A stretch of DNA of 64,000 bases from CAVVXX01 sp052389895 (GCA_052389895.1 JBQTHM010000003.1:1-64000), one strand, 5' to 3'; shown: positions 1-8,647, counted from the stretch's first letter. Notes: a model not told the origin generated them from the letters alone. Program-made: numbers and translations.

Positions 1-782
1 GGAAGAAAATCCAACTTCAGATAGAGCCTTTCGCCGATGGTTCCGGCGACCGCAAAGGTAACAATCTGCCTCGCAGCAGCGGCACCGCCCTTCGCCGAGA
101 CGATTTCGATTGCCGCGGTGCCGATGCCCTTTCGGCGGTGATCTGGATGCACAAGAACGTTCTTGAGCCGCGCCGTCGCGGGAGGAGACGATACAATCCC
201 CGCCGCGGCAACGACTTCACCGTTTCGCCGCAACAGAAAAGCCTCCATGCGGCCGCTCTGGCATTTGCGCCGTTCCATTTCGACCCACAACTCCGGCGCA
301 TTTGTGTGGCCGTCCGAACTTTCGTCGGTGGCTTGCTGGAGCTTTAGGCGATCTTTCCATTCCTCGTCGCTCTCGATACGCGTCACGGAAAGCTCGTGAC
401 GTGGAACGTTGCGGCTGCCCGATATCGGCCGCACAGAGATGATCTCGGTTCGCCTGGCGTATCCCTTTGCCGCCAGAAGTTTTCCCGCTGCCGAGTCTTG
501 CGGGTCCACATAGAACCGGTAATACCTGGCGCCGGCCGCGAGGAATTCCGCTTCCAGACGTGTAATCAAATTTTCAAGATATACGGGACGGTCTGCGTCC
601 AAAAAATCGACTGCGCCGGCGGCTAACGCTCCGAGCCCGGGCATGGCGGCAAAGCGCCAGCCAGGTCCAAAAGCGGTGCGGGCCGCGGCCTCAAAATAGA
701 TATGTTCGGACGCCAGCGCACCAGACAGAGCATCCGCATAAAACGACTGTGGTAAGCCATCTTGGGCTTTTGTCCGCGTCAT
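1..782 (-). CDS. GNAT-family acetyltransferase, 3' end cut by window edge
   Basis: An open frame runs from the ATG at 782 off the left edge (about 260 residues visible). The distal part carries the GNAT acetyl-CoA signature: strand VLVHPDH followed by RRKGIGTAAIEI, the pyrophosphate-binding loop, and later AGTIGERLYLKLDF. This suggests an acetyl-CoA-dependent N-acetyltransferase with a long N-terminal region that may be a second, degenerate GNAT fold. The substrate cannot be told. An in-frame GTG at 845 with a weak G-rich stretch upstream is an alternative start adding 21 residues. The bases up to 951 hold nothing else that I can see. Confidence 0.8.
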   Translation of the reverse strand, partial: MTRTKAQDGLPQSFYADALSGALASEHIYFEAAARTAFGPGWRFAAMPGLGALAAGAVDFLDADRPVYLENLITRLEAEFLAAGARYYRFYVDPQDSAAGKLLAAKGYARRTEIISVRPISGSRNVPRHELSVTRIESDEEWKDRLKLQQATDESSDGHTNAPELWVEMERRKCQSGRMEAFLLRRNGEVVAAAGIVSSPPATARLKNVLVHPDHRRKGIGTAAIEIVSAKGGAAAARQIVTFAVAGTIGERLYLKLDFL

Positions 783-951
783 CGCACTGCGAATGTCGTC
801 GAATCGGCGCCCACGGGCCTGCGCGGCTAAAGCCGGGTCTTTCACACGACACCCCCAACGCACAACCGAATGCGCCCAGCTTGAGTATGCGGGGTTGCGG
901 AATGCGGCGCAAGCGACTGGGCCGAATGAGCTATTTGCCGCCCGCCGCGAT

Positions 952-1404
952 CTATTGCTTGCCTTGCGTCTTGTCGTCCTTCGGCAAAGTAGCGCCCGGA
1001 AGGGCATTGAACATCTGCTGGATCAGGGTAATTTCGCGCCCGCGCGTAGGCGTTTCGCGGCTAACGAACGCAACAACGCGCCCATCCTTCAGTCCGTAAC
1101 GGCGGACATCGGCCACTTGGCCGGTTTCATTGAATTCGACGGCCAGCACATCGCGCGAAAGAATGCGCGGCGTAAAAAAAGCCATCTGTTCTTCTTTGCT
1201 GGAGATGTAGTACCAGACCTCGTTTCCGAAGGTCGCCGTGGTAGACGGGTTACCCAGGCGGCCTGCAATCGTGGACTTGGTATCAGTCCCGACGGAGATG
1301 CTGGAGACGGCCTGCTTGTCGGGTAAGTAACCGCGCTGGGTTTGCACGGGTACACACGCGGCGCACACAAGAAAGGCGATCCCCGCAAGCATCAAACGCA
1401 ACAT
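952..1404 (-). CDS. bamE: Outer membrane assembly lipoprotein BamE (SmpA/OmlA family)
   Basis: BamE is a small lipoprotein of the BAM complex, which inserts beta-barrel proteins into the outer membrane. The 150-residue product starts with MLRLMLAGIAFLVCAAC, a lipoprotein signal with a slightly atypical lipobox (Cys at -3). The body has the SmpA/OmlA pattern: GTDTKSTIAGRLGNPSTTATFGNEVWYYIS. The ATG at 1404 is chosen because GAGGAG lies 7 bases upstream and the signal peptide begins there; the longer frame to 1470 adds unlikely sequence. It is divergent from the cytochrome bc1 chaperone gene, a layout common in Alphaproteobacteria. Confidence 0.88.
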   Translation of the reverse strand: MLRLMLAGIAFLVCAACVPVQTQRGYLPDKQAVSSISVGTDTKSTIAGRLGNPSTTATFGNEVWYYISSKEEQMAFFTPRILSRDVLAVEFNETGQVADVRRYGLKDGRVVAFVSRETPTRGREITLIQQMFNALPGATLPKDDKTQGKQ

Positions 1405-1481
1405 CGCCGGGCTCCTCGATTGGGGCAGGGCTCCCGGGGATGTGCTAGCGTCGCCAGCCCCGCCTTGCAAGCAGGAGGCCT

Positions 1482-2018
1482 ATGTTTCTTGGTTTTTTCA
1501 GGCGCGAGAATCGTGCAGGGCGCGCGGCAGCGGCCCTTCACAACGCTATTGCCAATCGCGCCCGCGACCCCCTTTTTCACACGCTGTTTAAGGTCCCCGA
1601 CAATGTGGACGGCCGCTTCGACCTGTTTACCCTGCACGCCTTTCTCATACTCGAACGCCTCAAGTCCATGGATCCGGCAGGGATCGTCGGACGCCGTCTC
1701 GTGGACAGCATTTTCGACGGATTTCAGTCTGCCCTGCGCGAGATGGGTGTTACGGACGCGGGCATGTCGCGCCGGATCAAGGCAATGGCCGACGCGTTTT
1801 ATGGGCGCGTCTCAGCTTATGACGCGGCTCGGGACGAAACCGCCTTGGCGAACGCGCTTGTTCGCAATCTTTACCGGGGCGGTCCTCAAGAGCTGGAAGC
1901 GCGCGCCCTCGCGCACCATATACAGTCGGTTCGCCAGCGACTGAAGGCGCAGGATCCGGCCGCGGGTGTGATCGATTTCGGCCCGCTGCCCGCGCGCACG
2001 TTAGAGGCACACTTATGA
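1482..2018 (+). CDS. Ubiquinol-cytochrome c chaperone family protein (CBP3/UQCC1-like)
   Basis: The 178-residue product matches the bacterial homologues of mitochondrial Cbp3/UQCC1, which help cytochrome b synthesis and assembly of complex III. Visible family features are the N-terminal FRRENRAGRAAAALHNAIANRARDP region, the helical DLFTLHAFLILERL block and the DAFYGRVSAYDAA segment. Length is normal for the bacterial family. It overlaps the next gene (YceD) by ATGA, so the two are probably cotranslated, and it diverges from bamE with about 77 bases between starts, leaving little room for two promoters. Confidence 0.85.
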   Translation: MFLGFFRRENRAGRAAAALHNAIANRARDPLFHTLFKVPDNVDGRFDLFTLHAFLILERLKSMDPAGIVGRRLVDSIFDGFQSALREMGVTDAGMSRRIKAMADAFYGRVSAYDAARDETALANALVRNLYRGGPQELEARALAHHIQSVRQRLKAQDPAAGVIDFGPLPARTLEAHL

Positions 2019-2542
2019 GCAACAACGCGCCGCCCTTTGTGCACCAAGTTGATTTGTCACGCCTACCAGAAGGCGTAACGGATATTTCGTTGAGCCCAAA
2101 CGAGAGCGAGCGCGCCCGGCTGGCCGCATGGCTGGCTGTGGATTCGTTGACGGGGCTCGAGGCGACAATCAGGATCATGAAACTCGTGGAAGGGCGATTT
2201 TCGTACGAAGCCAACTTCGCCGCGGATGTCGTTCAGTCCTGTGTCGTCACGCTCGAGCCGGTGCGATCGCGTATCGAGCAGAGCGTACATCGCTCGTATG
2301 AAATCATGCCGGGCATACGGCAGGAGCCCAGTCGCATAGTTCAAGTGACGCCGACGGAGGACGAGGAACCGGAGCTGCTAGACAGACCAGTTGTGGACGT
2401 GGCCGCGCCGGTGATCGAAGAGTTGAGCCTTGCGATTGAGCCCTATCCGCGGGCGCCAGGCGCGGTGTTCCAGCAGCCCGGGGATCAGGAGGCTCGCACA
2501 AGCCCCTTTGAGGTGCTCAAGAGCCTGAAAACCCGCCGCTAA
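2015..2542 (+). CDS. YceD family protein (DUF177), 23S rRNA accumulation factor
   Basis: A 175-residue DUF177/YceD protein. The family is linked to accumulation of large-subunit rRNA and nearly always sits just upstream of rpmF, as here. Family features are the central FAADVVQSCVVTLEPVRSRI segment, in which the Cys is conserved, the acidic stretch TEDEEPELLDRPVVDV, and the C-terminal SPFEVLKSLK. It overlaps the preceding chaperone gene by four bases (ATGA). The role in this organism is inferred from family and position. Confidence 0.88.
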   Translation: MSNNAPPFVHQVDLSRLPEGVTDISLSPNESERARLAAWLAVDSLTGLEATIRIMKLVEGRFSYEANFAADVVQSCVVTLEPVRSRIEQSVHRSYEIMPGIRQEPSRIVQVTPTEDEEPELLDRPVVDVAAPVIEELSLAIEPYPRAPGAVFQQPGDQEARTSPFEVLKSLKTRR

Positions 2543-2618
2543 CACAGCTAAGAGGACAGGGAAACTCTCTTGCAACGCAGCACGGTTTCGGCTTGAGTAA
2601 CTTCGAGACTATGCTCGG

Positions 2619-2653
2619 ACCGCTTCCGCGAGGGGGCGGTTTTCTTGCTTTTT
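2619..2653 (+). terminator. Terminator-like hairpin between yceD and rpmF
   Basis: ACCGCTTCC and GGGGGCGGT form a nine-pair stem (two G-U pairs) closed by a GCGA tetraloop, a stable GNRA type. TTTTCTTGCTTTTT follows. The shape is that of an intrinsic terminator or attenuator, only about 40 bases before the rpmF start, so rpmF is either partly attenuated or transcribed from a promoter very close to it. Confidence 0.6.
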
Positions 2654-2691
2654 CAAGCAGTTACGAGCCGCATTTGGAGGAGCCTACCGCC

Positions 2692-2871
2692 ATGGCGGTG
2701 CCCAAGAGAAAAACGTCGCCGTCAAAGCGGAACATGCGCCGCTCGCACCACCGGCTAAAGCCCAAGGCAAAGGTGGAATGCTCGAATTGTGGCGAACTCA
2801 GGCGCCCGCATCATGTTTGCCCTGCTTGTGGTCATTATGATGGGCGCCAGGTCGTAGTCGCCAGGGAGTAA
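2692..2871 (+). CDS. rpmF: Large ribosomal subunit protein bL32
   Basis: The 59-residue product begins MAVPKRKTSPSKRNMRRSHH, the universal L32 N-terminus, and carries a zinc-ribbon pair of CxxC motifs (CSNC and CPAC). The ATG at 2692 follows TTGGAGGAG at good spacing; the longer frame from 2593 passes through the terminator hairpin and is not used. The usual alphaproteobacterial order yceD-rpmF-plsX-fabH is kept. Confidence 0.97.
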   Translation: MAVPKRKTSPSKRNMRRSHHRLKPKAKVECSNCGELRRPHHVCPACGHYDGRQVVVARE

Positions 2872-2916
2872 GCGGCAGGGTACAGGGCCGCTGGGGCGCG
2901 CGCGGGTGAGAACAAC

Positions 2917-3990
2917 GTGCGGGAGCTGAATCTTTCCATAGACGCGATGGGCGGCGATGCCGGGCCCGAGCCGGTAATCGCGGGCTCTGCGATTGCGCGC
3001 GTGCGCCATCCCAAAGTCCGCTTTCTCTTGCACGGCGATGAAGCGGTGCTCGCGCCGCTGCTGAAAAAACGCCGCCGTCTCTCCAAGCATGCAGAAATCC
3101 GCCACGCGTCCGACTTCGTGAAAATGGGCGAGAAGCCCAGTCAGGCGCTGCGCCGCGGGCGCAGCACCAGCATGTGGCATGCGATCGAGTCGGTGGCCAA
3201 GGGCGAGGCACAAGTGGTCGCCTCGGCAGGGAACACCGGCGCACTGATGGCGATGTCGATGATTCAGCTCGGCATCATCAACGGCGTCAGCCGCCCAGCT
3301 ATCGCCGTGATATGGCCCACGATGCGAAGCCAAAGCGTGGTTTTGGATGTAGGCGCCAACGCCGGTTGCGATGCCGGTCAACTGGTCGACTTCGCGGTCA
3401 TGGGCGAGGCGTTCGCGCGCGCCATTTTCGGCATTGAGCGGCCATCCGTCGGCCTGCTCAATATTGGCGAGGAAGAGGTGAAGGGCATCGAACCGGTTAA
3501 GCGTGCGGCACAGATTTTGCGAGCCTCAGAACTTCCAATTGAATTTCGCGGATTCATCGAGGGCGATGATATCGGCGCGGGCGCAGTGGACGTTGTTGTG
3601 ACCGATGGATTTACCGGCAACGTGGCGCTGAAAACGGCCGAGGGCACCGCAAAGCTTTTGGCTCATTTCTTGCGCGCCGCGTTGACGCGGTCGGTGTTCG
3701 GCAGGTTGGGTGCAATCCTGGCAGGCGGCGCGCTGCGCACGTTGCGCAAAAAGATGGATCCGCGTTCGGTAAACGGTGGGGTTTTTCTTGGGTTGAATGG
3801 CGCGGTCGTCAAAAGCCATGGCGGGACAGACGCACTCGGATTCGCAAGTGCGCTTGATCTTGCCATCGATCTCGCGCAATCGGACGTCATCACGCGCATC
3901 GCCGTGGATCGCGCGGGCATCTCCGCAAAAGCGGAAAACGGAAGCCTCGCTTCCGATTCGCCAGGGCAAGCAAAGGCTGCTGTTTCGTGA
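2917..3990 (+). CDS. plsX: Phosphate acyltransferase PlsX
   Basis: PlsX makes acyl-phosphate from acyl-ACP, the acyl donor used by PlsY for the first step of phospholipid synthesis. The 357-residue protein has the family N-terminus LSIDAMGGDAGPEPVI, the ASAGNTGALMAMSM motif and the VTDGFTGNVALKTAEGTAKLL motif. Start is the GTG at 2917 with GGGTGAG upstream. Length is typical. It overlaps fabH by GTGA, indicating coupled translation of phospholipid and fatty acid initiation enzymes. Confidence 0.96.
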   Translation: MRELNLSIDAMGGDAGPEPVIAGSAIARVRHPKVRFLLHGDEAVLAPLLKKRRRLSKHAEIRHASDFVKMGEKPSQALRRGRSTSMWHAIESVAKGEAQVVASAGNTGALMAMSMIQLGIINGVSRPAIAVIWPTMRSQSVVLDVGANAGCDAGQLVDFAVMGEAFARAIFGIERPSVGLLNIGEEEVKGIEPVKRAAQILRASELPIEFRGFIEGDDIGAGAVDVVVTDGFTGNVALKTAEGTAKLLAHFLRAALTRSVFGRLGAILAGGALRTLRKKMDPRSVNGGVFLGLNGAVVKSHGGTDALGFASALDLAIDLAQSDVITRIAVDRAGISAKAENGSLASDSPGQAKAAVS

Positions 3991-4964
3991 CCGTAACGCG
4001 TTCCGTTGTCTTGGGCTGCGGCGCCTACCTGCCGGAAAAGGTCGTAACCAATCACGACCTTGCGCGCATCGTGGACACGAACGACGAATGGATCGTCGAA
4101 CGCACCGGAATCCGCCGCCGCCACATGGCGAAAGAAGGTGAAACGACGTCCGACTTGGCGTTTATGGCAGCGCAGGATGCCCTGAAATCAGCGAGCGTCG
4201 GCGTGGATGATATCGACCTCGTGATCGTCGCGACCACCACGCCGGACGATACGTTTCCTTCTGTTGCCACGAAAATCCAGGCGCGCATCGGGATGACGCG
4301 AGGGGCAGCGTTCGACGTGCAAGCCGTCTGTTCGGGGTTTATCTATGGCCTCTCCGTGGCGGACAATTTCATCCGTGCGGGCGAGTCAAGAACCGTTCTG
4401 CTGATCGGCGCTGAGACGATGACGCGCCTTCTGGATTGGAACGACCGCAGCACTTGCGTGCTCTTCGGTGACGGCGCGGGCGCGGTCGTACTGCAGGCCG
4501 CGGCGGGTAAGGGTAATATCGAAGACCGCGGGGTATTGAACGTGAAAATCCATTCCGACGGCCGCCAACGCGAGATGCTGTACGTTGACGGCGGTCCCTC
4601 CTCGACCGGAACGGTCGGCCATCTGCGCATGCAGGGACGCGAAGTGTTCAAGCACGCGGTCAACAACATAGCGGCGGCGATCGAAGAGTCGGCATCCAGC
4701 GCGGGCGTTCCAACCGACGCCATCAATTGGTTCGTGCCGCACCAGGCTAACCAGCGCATTCTTGACGGCACTGCGCGAAAGCTCGGTGTTTCATCGGAAC
4801 GTGTCATTTCCACGATCGCGGAGCACGGCAACACCTCTGCGGCTTCCGTGCCTCTAGCACTGTGCGCCGCGGTGAAGGACGGGCGCATCAAGCAGGGTCA
4901 TCTGGTGCTGCTCGAAGCGATGGGCGGCGGGTTCACGTGGGGCGCCGCCCTCGTGCGCTGGTAA
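3987..4964 (+). CDS. fabH: Beta-ketoacyl-ACP synthase III
   Basis: FabH condenses acetyl-CoA with malonyl-ACP to begin type II fatty acid synthesis. The 325-residue product holds the full Cys-His-Asn triad: Cys115 in VQAVCSGFIYGL, His in FVPHQANQRI and Asn in EHGNTSAASV. The N-terminal CGAYLPEKVVTNHDLA and the glycine-rich C-terminus EAMGGGFTWGAAL are standard. It starts at a GTG overlapping the plsX stop and is followed by ihfA. Confidence 0.96.
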   Translation: MTVTRSVVLGCGAYLPEKVVTNHDLARIVDTNDEWIVERTGIRRRHMAKEGETTSDLAFMAAQDALKSASVGVDDIDLVIVATTTPDDTFPSVATKIQARIGMTRGAAFDVQAVCSGFIYGLSVADNFIRAGESRTVLLIGAETMTRLLDWNDRSTCVLFGDGAGAVVLQAAAGKGNIEDRGVLNVKIHSDGRQREMLYVDGGPSSTGTVGHLRMQGREVFKHAVNNIAAAIEESASSAGVPTDAINWFVPHQANQRILDGTARKLGVSSERVISTIAEHGNTSAASVPLALCAAVKDGRIKQGHLVLLEAMGGGFTWGAALVRW

Positions 4965-5056
4965 GCTCGGGCATCAAGATTCACACACAAGCACCTGATA
5001 TTGACGCCAAAAGATGCTGCGCCTACCGTTCGCTCAGAGTCGCCAGGGAGGGGCCC

Positions 5057-5368
5057 ATGGCTAAGACGCTAACGCGCGCAGACCTGACGGAGGCCGTGTT
5101 CAAGGCGGTCGGGCTTTCGCGCAACGAGTCGGCGCAAATGGTCGAGGATATCCTTGAAGAAATAGCTGCGGCACTGGGGCAGGGCGAAACCGTGAAACTG
5201 TCTTCCTTCGGGACGTTCCAGGTCAGGCAAAAGGCGCAACGCGTTGGGCGCAACCCCAAAACCGGCGAGGAAGTTCCCATTGCGCCCCGGCGCGTGCTCG
5301 TATTTCGTCCATCGCATGTCTTAAAAGGTCAGATTAACGGCGGCGATTCCTACGCGGCTCCGCATTGA
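5057..5368 (+). CDS. ihfA: Integration host factor subunit alpha
   Basis: A 103-residue HU/IHF-family DNA-bending protein. Identity as the alpha subunit rests on KTLTRADLTEAVFKAVGLSR, the beta-arm segment GRNPKTGEEVPIAPRRVLVFRPS and its place between fabH and a MerR gene, a conserved alphaproteobacterial order. IHF alpha/beta heterodimers bend DNA by about a U-turn during transcription, replication and recombination. The ATG at 5057 follows an AGGGAGGGG ribosome binding site; the upstream in-frame extension runs back into fabH and is rejected. Confidence 0.93.
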   Translation: MAKTLTRADLTEAVFKAVGLSRNESAQMVEDILEEIAAALGQGETVKLSSFGTFQVRQKAQRVGRNPKTGEEVPIAPRRVLVFRPSHVLKGQINGGDSYAAPH

Positions 5369-5370
5369 CG

Positions 5371-5832
5371 ATGGAAGCGGCCACCGCGCAGAAATCGCCG
5401 GAAGCCTTCCGCACCATCAGCGAGGTGGCGGCCGAGCTTGATGTACCGCAGCACGTATTGCGCTTTTGGGAAACCAAATTTCCGCAAGTGAAGCCTCTCA
5501 AGCGCGCCGGCGGACGGCGCTATTACCGGCCGGAAGACGTGTATCTGCTGCGCGGGATACGCTCGCTCCTCTACAGTGATGGGTTGACGATCAAAGGCGT
5601 GCAAAAGCTCTTGCACGAACAAGGCGTGCGCTATGTGGCCGAATTCGGCCGCAAGCAGATTTCGCTTATGCGCGAGGCCGCACCCGTTGTCGGGCATGGC
5701 TCAAATGTGCACCCGTTCCCGCGTGCGGCAGCGGCCGTCGACGTGACACCGGCTCAGCGCGAGCGCCTGGAGGCACTACTGACGGAACTTGTAGAACTCA
5801 AAGGCCGCCTGCACGCTGCAAAGCGAAGCTAG
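5371..5832 (+). CDS. MerR-family transcriptional regulator
   Basis: A MerR-type winged helix-turn-helix covers roughly residues 13-80: ISEVAAELDVPQHVLRFWE then RRYYRPEDVYLLRGI. The rest is a short linker and a terminal helix (AQRERLEALLTELVELKGRL), with no cysteine cluster of a metal sensor. It is the regulator that regularly follows ihfA in this lineage; its effector and targets are unknown to me. ATG at 5371 is preferred; a TTG at 5365 overlaps the ihfA stop and would add two residues. Confidence 0.85.
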   Translation: MEAATAQKSPEAFRTISEVAAELDVPQHVLRFWETKFPQVKPLKRAGGRRYYRPEDVYLLRGIRSLLYSDGLTIKGVQKLLHEQGVRYVAEFGRKQISLMREAAPVVGHGSNVHPFPRAAAAVDVTPAQRERLEALLTELVELKGRLHAAKRS

Positions 5833-5959
5833 GCGGGGTTTGAGCAGCATTTCGTGTTTGTGGCGTTCGGCGTTTCCGGTTGCGTGAGACAAGCCTGGTT
5901 GCGGGCAGCCACGCCTTGCGATAGTGCAGGCGCGCGAGAGCAGTCGACCGTTCCCGCAA

Positions 5960-6036
5960 CGGAGCGTGGCGCAGCCTGGTAGCGCACCAGTCTGGGGGAC
6001 TGGGGGTCGCGGGTTCGAATCCCGCCGCTCCGACCA
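5960..6036 (+). tRNA. tRNA-Pro (anticodon GGG)
   Basis: A 77-base cloverleaf: acceptor CGGAGCG pairs with CGCTCCG, the anticodon arm CCAGT/ACTGG encloses CTGGGGG with anticodon GGG, and the T arm is GCGGG-TTCGAAT-CCCGC. Discriminator A and an encoded CCA end at 6036. The 127 bases before it hold no gene that I can see. Confidence 0.97.
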
Positions 6037-6147
6037 GCCGTGGTCGTGCCTGTGCGTGAAACAGTGCGTATTCGGGACCGCATTGGCCTCGGGTGCATTG
6101 AGTCTGCGAGTCTGCAAAACAGTATTTTCCGAACAGGAGCATGAGAT

Positions 6148-6789
6148 ATGAGCGAGCAAGGGACACCAAAATCGGCGAAGGGCATCATCAGCGAGAGCCT
6201 GATCAGCCGGGTCAAGAACATCATCTTGAAGCCCGCTGCGGAATGGTCCGTGATCGACGCGGAAGCGGCTGACACGAGGTCTATTTATCTGCAATACGTC
6301 GCGCTGCTCGCCGCGATCGGCGCGATCGCAAGCTTCATCGGACAGTCCCTGATCGGCGTTACCGTGCCCTTTATGGGCACGTTTCGTATGCCTGTCGTGA
6401 GTGGTCTTGTGTTTGCGGTCGTGGTCTACGGCCTGATGTTCGTGGCCGTGTTTGTGCTGCAGCAAATCATCAACGGCCTCGCGCCGACTTTTGGCGGCCA
6501 AAAAGATACGCTGCGGGCGCTCAAGATAGCGGCTTACAGCTCGACGCCTGGCTGGCTTGGCGGCATTTTTAACATTGTCCCGTCGCTCGCATGGATCGGC
6601 GCGCTGGCGGGGCTTTACGGCATCTATCTGCTCTATGTCGGCCTGCCGATCCTTATGCGCTCGCCGAAGGAAAAGCAGATTGCGTACACCGCTACCGTCG
6701 CCGTCATCGCGATAGTAGTTTGGGTCATTCTTGGCGCCATCGGTGGCGCGATCGCGGGCTTTGGCGGCTATACACCACCTTTGGGGTAG
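6148..6789 (+). CDS. YIP1-domain integral membrane protein
   Basis: A 213-residue membrane protein with about five hydrophobic segments: roughly residues 48-68, 82-105, 135-150, 152-170 and 182-205. The N-terminal VKNIILKPAAEWSVIDAEAA followed by the membrane block matches the bacterial YIP1 family, whose molecular role is undefined. An AGGAGC site precedes the ATG. It reads in the same direction as the CpaA-like gene 33 bases downstream and could share its transcript. Confidence 0.75.
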   Translation: MSEQGTPKSAKGIISESLISRVKNIILKPAAEWSVIDAEAADTRSIYLQYVALLAAIGAIASFIGQSLIGVTVPFMGTFRMPVVSGLVFAVVVYGLMFVAVFVLQQIINGLAPTFGGQKDTLRALKIAAYSSTPGWLGGIFNIVPSLAWIGALAGLYGIYLLYVGLPILMRSPKEKQIAYTATVAVIAIVVWVILGAIGGAIAGFGGYTPPLG

Positions 6790-6822
6790 CCGCACAGCTG
6801 GAGGTTCCGCCCGGGTAGACGC

Positions 6823-7323
6823 GTGCTCGTCGTATTTCTGATTTTCGCCGTGCTTGCGTTTGCGGCCTCGGCCAGCGACGCGCTCACCTATCGCGTTCCC
6901 AATGCGATCCCGCTGGCGCTTCTCTTCGTGTTTATAGCACTTGCCTACGCCTATGGCGGCGACAAGTGGCAGGGGCATCTGCTGGCCGGGACCGGGACGG
7001 CGTTGCTCGCGCTCACTCTTTTCGTTTGCCGTGCCTTGGGCACGAGCGACGCAAAGCTACTCGCCGCACTTGCCGTGTGGGCGGGACCGGACGGCCTGTT
7101 TCTCTTGCTGTTCAGCATCGCACTGGCGGCATTGTTTGTAACCGTTGTGCTTACGGTTGCGCGGGACGTTCTTCCTTTGCTTCGGAATAAAGGCTTGATC
7201 AAGTTGCCGCAGCAATTGCCGCGCGCGCTCCGCCAGCGCGAACCGATCCCATACGGCGTGGGCATCGGGCTCGGTGCGGTGATCGCGAGCCCGTGGTTTC
7301 CCGACTGGTTATGGCAGATCTGA
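6823..7323 (+). CDS. CpaA/TadV-like prepilin peptidase (A24 family)
   Basis: A 166-residue polytopic protein resembling the short A24 aspartic peptidases that process Flp/Tad pilins. The first active-site Asp is in SASDALTYRVPN, matching the usual D-x-x-x-x-x-(I/V)-P-N pattern. The second, normally in GxGD, here reads GTSDAKLLAA, so the second Gly is Ser. No pilin or other tad genes are in the window, so its substrate lies elsewhere. GTG start. Its 3' end overlaps the convergent DUF2842 gene by 15 bases. Confidence 0.8.
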   Translation: MLVVFLIFAVLAFAASASDALTYRVPNAIPLALLFVFIALAYAYGGDKWQGHLLAGTGTALLALTLFVCRALGTSDAKLLAALAVWAGPDGLFLLLFSIALAALFVTVVLTVARDVLPLLRNKGLIKLPQQLPRALRQREPIPYGVGIGLGAVIASPWFPDWLWQI

Positions 7324-7533
7324 TTTCCTTTTTGGCTCGCGGTGCATCCAGGGCAGCATGAATCCGATGGGAATGATCCAGGCCGTGCCGGCGATGGCGT
7401 AATAGAGGAGCATGGTCAGCCAGTTCGCCTCAGGCAGCACGTCCACGCCAATACGCATGGCGACAATGCTGTAGACAGATAGCCAAACAAGAATGACGAG
7501 AAGGCCGACGAGTTTCTTGGTGCGCGGGCTCAT
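7309..7533 (-). CDS. DUF2842 small membrane protein
   Basis: A 74-residue protein beginning MSPRTKKLVGLLVILVWLSV with two transmembrane helices (about 8-28 and 38-60) and the ending IPIGFMLPWMHREP. This pattern matches the DUF2842 family, found in Alphaproteobacteria and of unknown function. The ATG at 7533 gives the typical family N-terminus; upstream in-frame sequence is antisense to ctaA. It diverges from ctaA with only 37 bases between starts, and DUF2842 genes are often near heme A synthase. Confidence 0.78.
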   Translation of the reverse strand: MSPRTKKLVGLLVILVWLSVYSIVAMRIGVDVLPEANWLTMLLYYAIAGTAWIIPIGFMLPWMHREPKRKSDLP

Positions 7534-7570
7534 GGACGCGGGCTGCTTCTGAAAGTATGCATTGCCCGTG

Positions 7571-8647
7571 ATGAATGACAGCAAATCGGCGCACGATAAA
7601 GCGGTTGGGGTCTGGCTTCTCGTAATCGCCGGACTAATTGCGGCCATGGTGGTGGTGGGCGGGCTGACACGGCTGACCGGCTCGGGGCTTTCCATCACCG
7701 AATGGCATCCGGTTACAGGTGTGGCCCCGCCGCTCTCCGACGCCGATTGGCAAGCGGAATTCGCCAAGTATCAGGGCACGCCGCGATACGAGCTCCTTAA
7801 CAGGGGCATGGGGCTGGCCTCGTTCAAGACCATCTATTGGTGGGAATGGACGCACCGTTTGCTGGGGCGCATCACCGGCGCTGCATTCCTGCTGCCGTTT
7901 ATCTATTTCCTGTGGAGGCGGCGCATTGACCGTGCGCTTGTGCCCCGGCTCATCGTGATCTTCCTGTTGGGCGCGGCGCAAGGCGCGCTCGGCTGGTGGA
8001 TGGTGAAGTCAGGCTTGGCGCCCAGCCGCGTTGCCGTCAGCCAATATCGCCTTGCCCTGCATCTTGGCCTGGCGGTCGCGCTTTTCGGCTTCGTGCTGTG
8101 GACAGCGCTGGAGGTGCGGGGCGTGCGGCGCACGTCCGCGGCTACCCTTGCGAGCTTCCGCCCGTGGGTAATTGCGCTCACCGTTCTTGTTTTCATTCAA
8201 ATCCTGCTTGGCGCGTTAGTGGCCGGACTCGATGCCGGCCGCGCCTTCGACACCTGGCCGACCTACTCGGGCGCATGGATTCCGCCGGGGCTGTACGATC
8301 TGTCGCCGTGGTGGCTCAATCATTTCGAAAACCACGCGCTGGTGCATTTCCAGCACCGCACCGTGGGCTACATCATCGCCATTTTTGCCGTCTGGCTGTT
8401 CTTTGCCTTGCGCGGCGCAGGCGCCGACAACCCTGTACGCATCGCGGCTGTTCATGTGCTCGCGTTCACTGTTCTCCAAGTCCTGTTAGGAATTCTAACC
8501 GTCGTGCTCGGCATGCCTCTGGCGCTCGCCGCCGCGCACCAGATCGTGGCGCTTGCGCTGTTCGGCTCGGCAGTGTGGTTAGTTTTTGCGTTTCTAAGCC
8601 CCCTCCGCCTCGCTGCGCGAGGCACCTCCCTCAGTGGGAGAGGATGA
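7571..8647 (+). CDS. ctaA: Heme A synthase (COX15/CtaA)
   Basis: CtaA oxidises the C8 methyl of heme O to make heme A for cytochrome aa3 oxidase. The protein (about 358 residues) has eight predicted helices and the heme-ligand histidines in WEWTHRLLGR, LALHLGLAVAL, FQHRTVGYI and AAHQIVALAL. The N-terminal VVGGLTRLTGSGLSITEWHP is diagnostic. ATG 7571 is chosen, with GTG 7568 and TTG 7562 also in frame. The last 17 or so residues are encoded inside a palindromic repeat, so the original C-terminus was probably altered by it. Confidence 0.94.
   Translation: MNDSKSAHDKAVGVWLLVIAGLIAAMVVVGGLTRLTGSGLSITEWHPVTGVAPPLSDADWQAEFAKYQGTPRYELLNRGMGLASFKTIYWWEWTHRLLGRITGAAFLLPFIYFLWRRRIDRALVPRLIVIFLLGAAQGALGWWMVKSGLAPSRVAVSQYRLALHLGLAVALFGFVLWTALEVRGVRRTSAATLASFRPWVIALTVLVFIQILLGALVAGLDAGRAFDTWPTYSGAWIPPGLYDLSPWWLNHFENHALVHFQHRTVGYIIAIFAVWLFFALRGAGADNPVRIAAVHVLAFTVLQVLLGILTVVLGMPLALAAAHQIVALALFGSAVWLVFAFLSPLRLAARGTSLSGRG

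Noticed and set aside
5776..6978. 400-residue minus-strand open frame
   Set aside because: It runs antisense across tRNA-Pro and the YIP1 gene; its sequence is Arg/His-rich with no domain, while the plus strand has a clear membrane protein and a tRNA.
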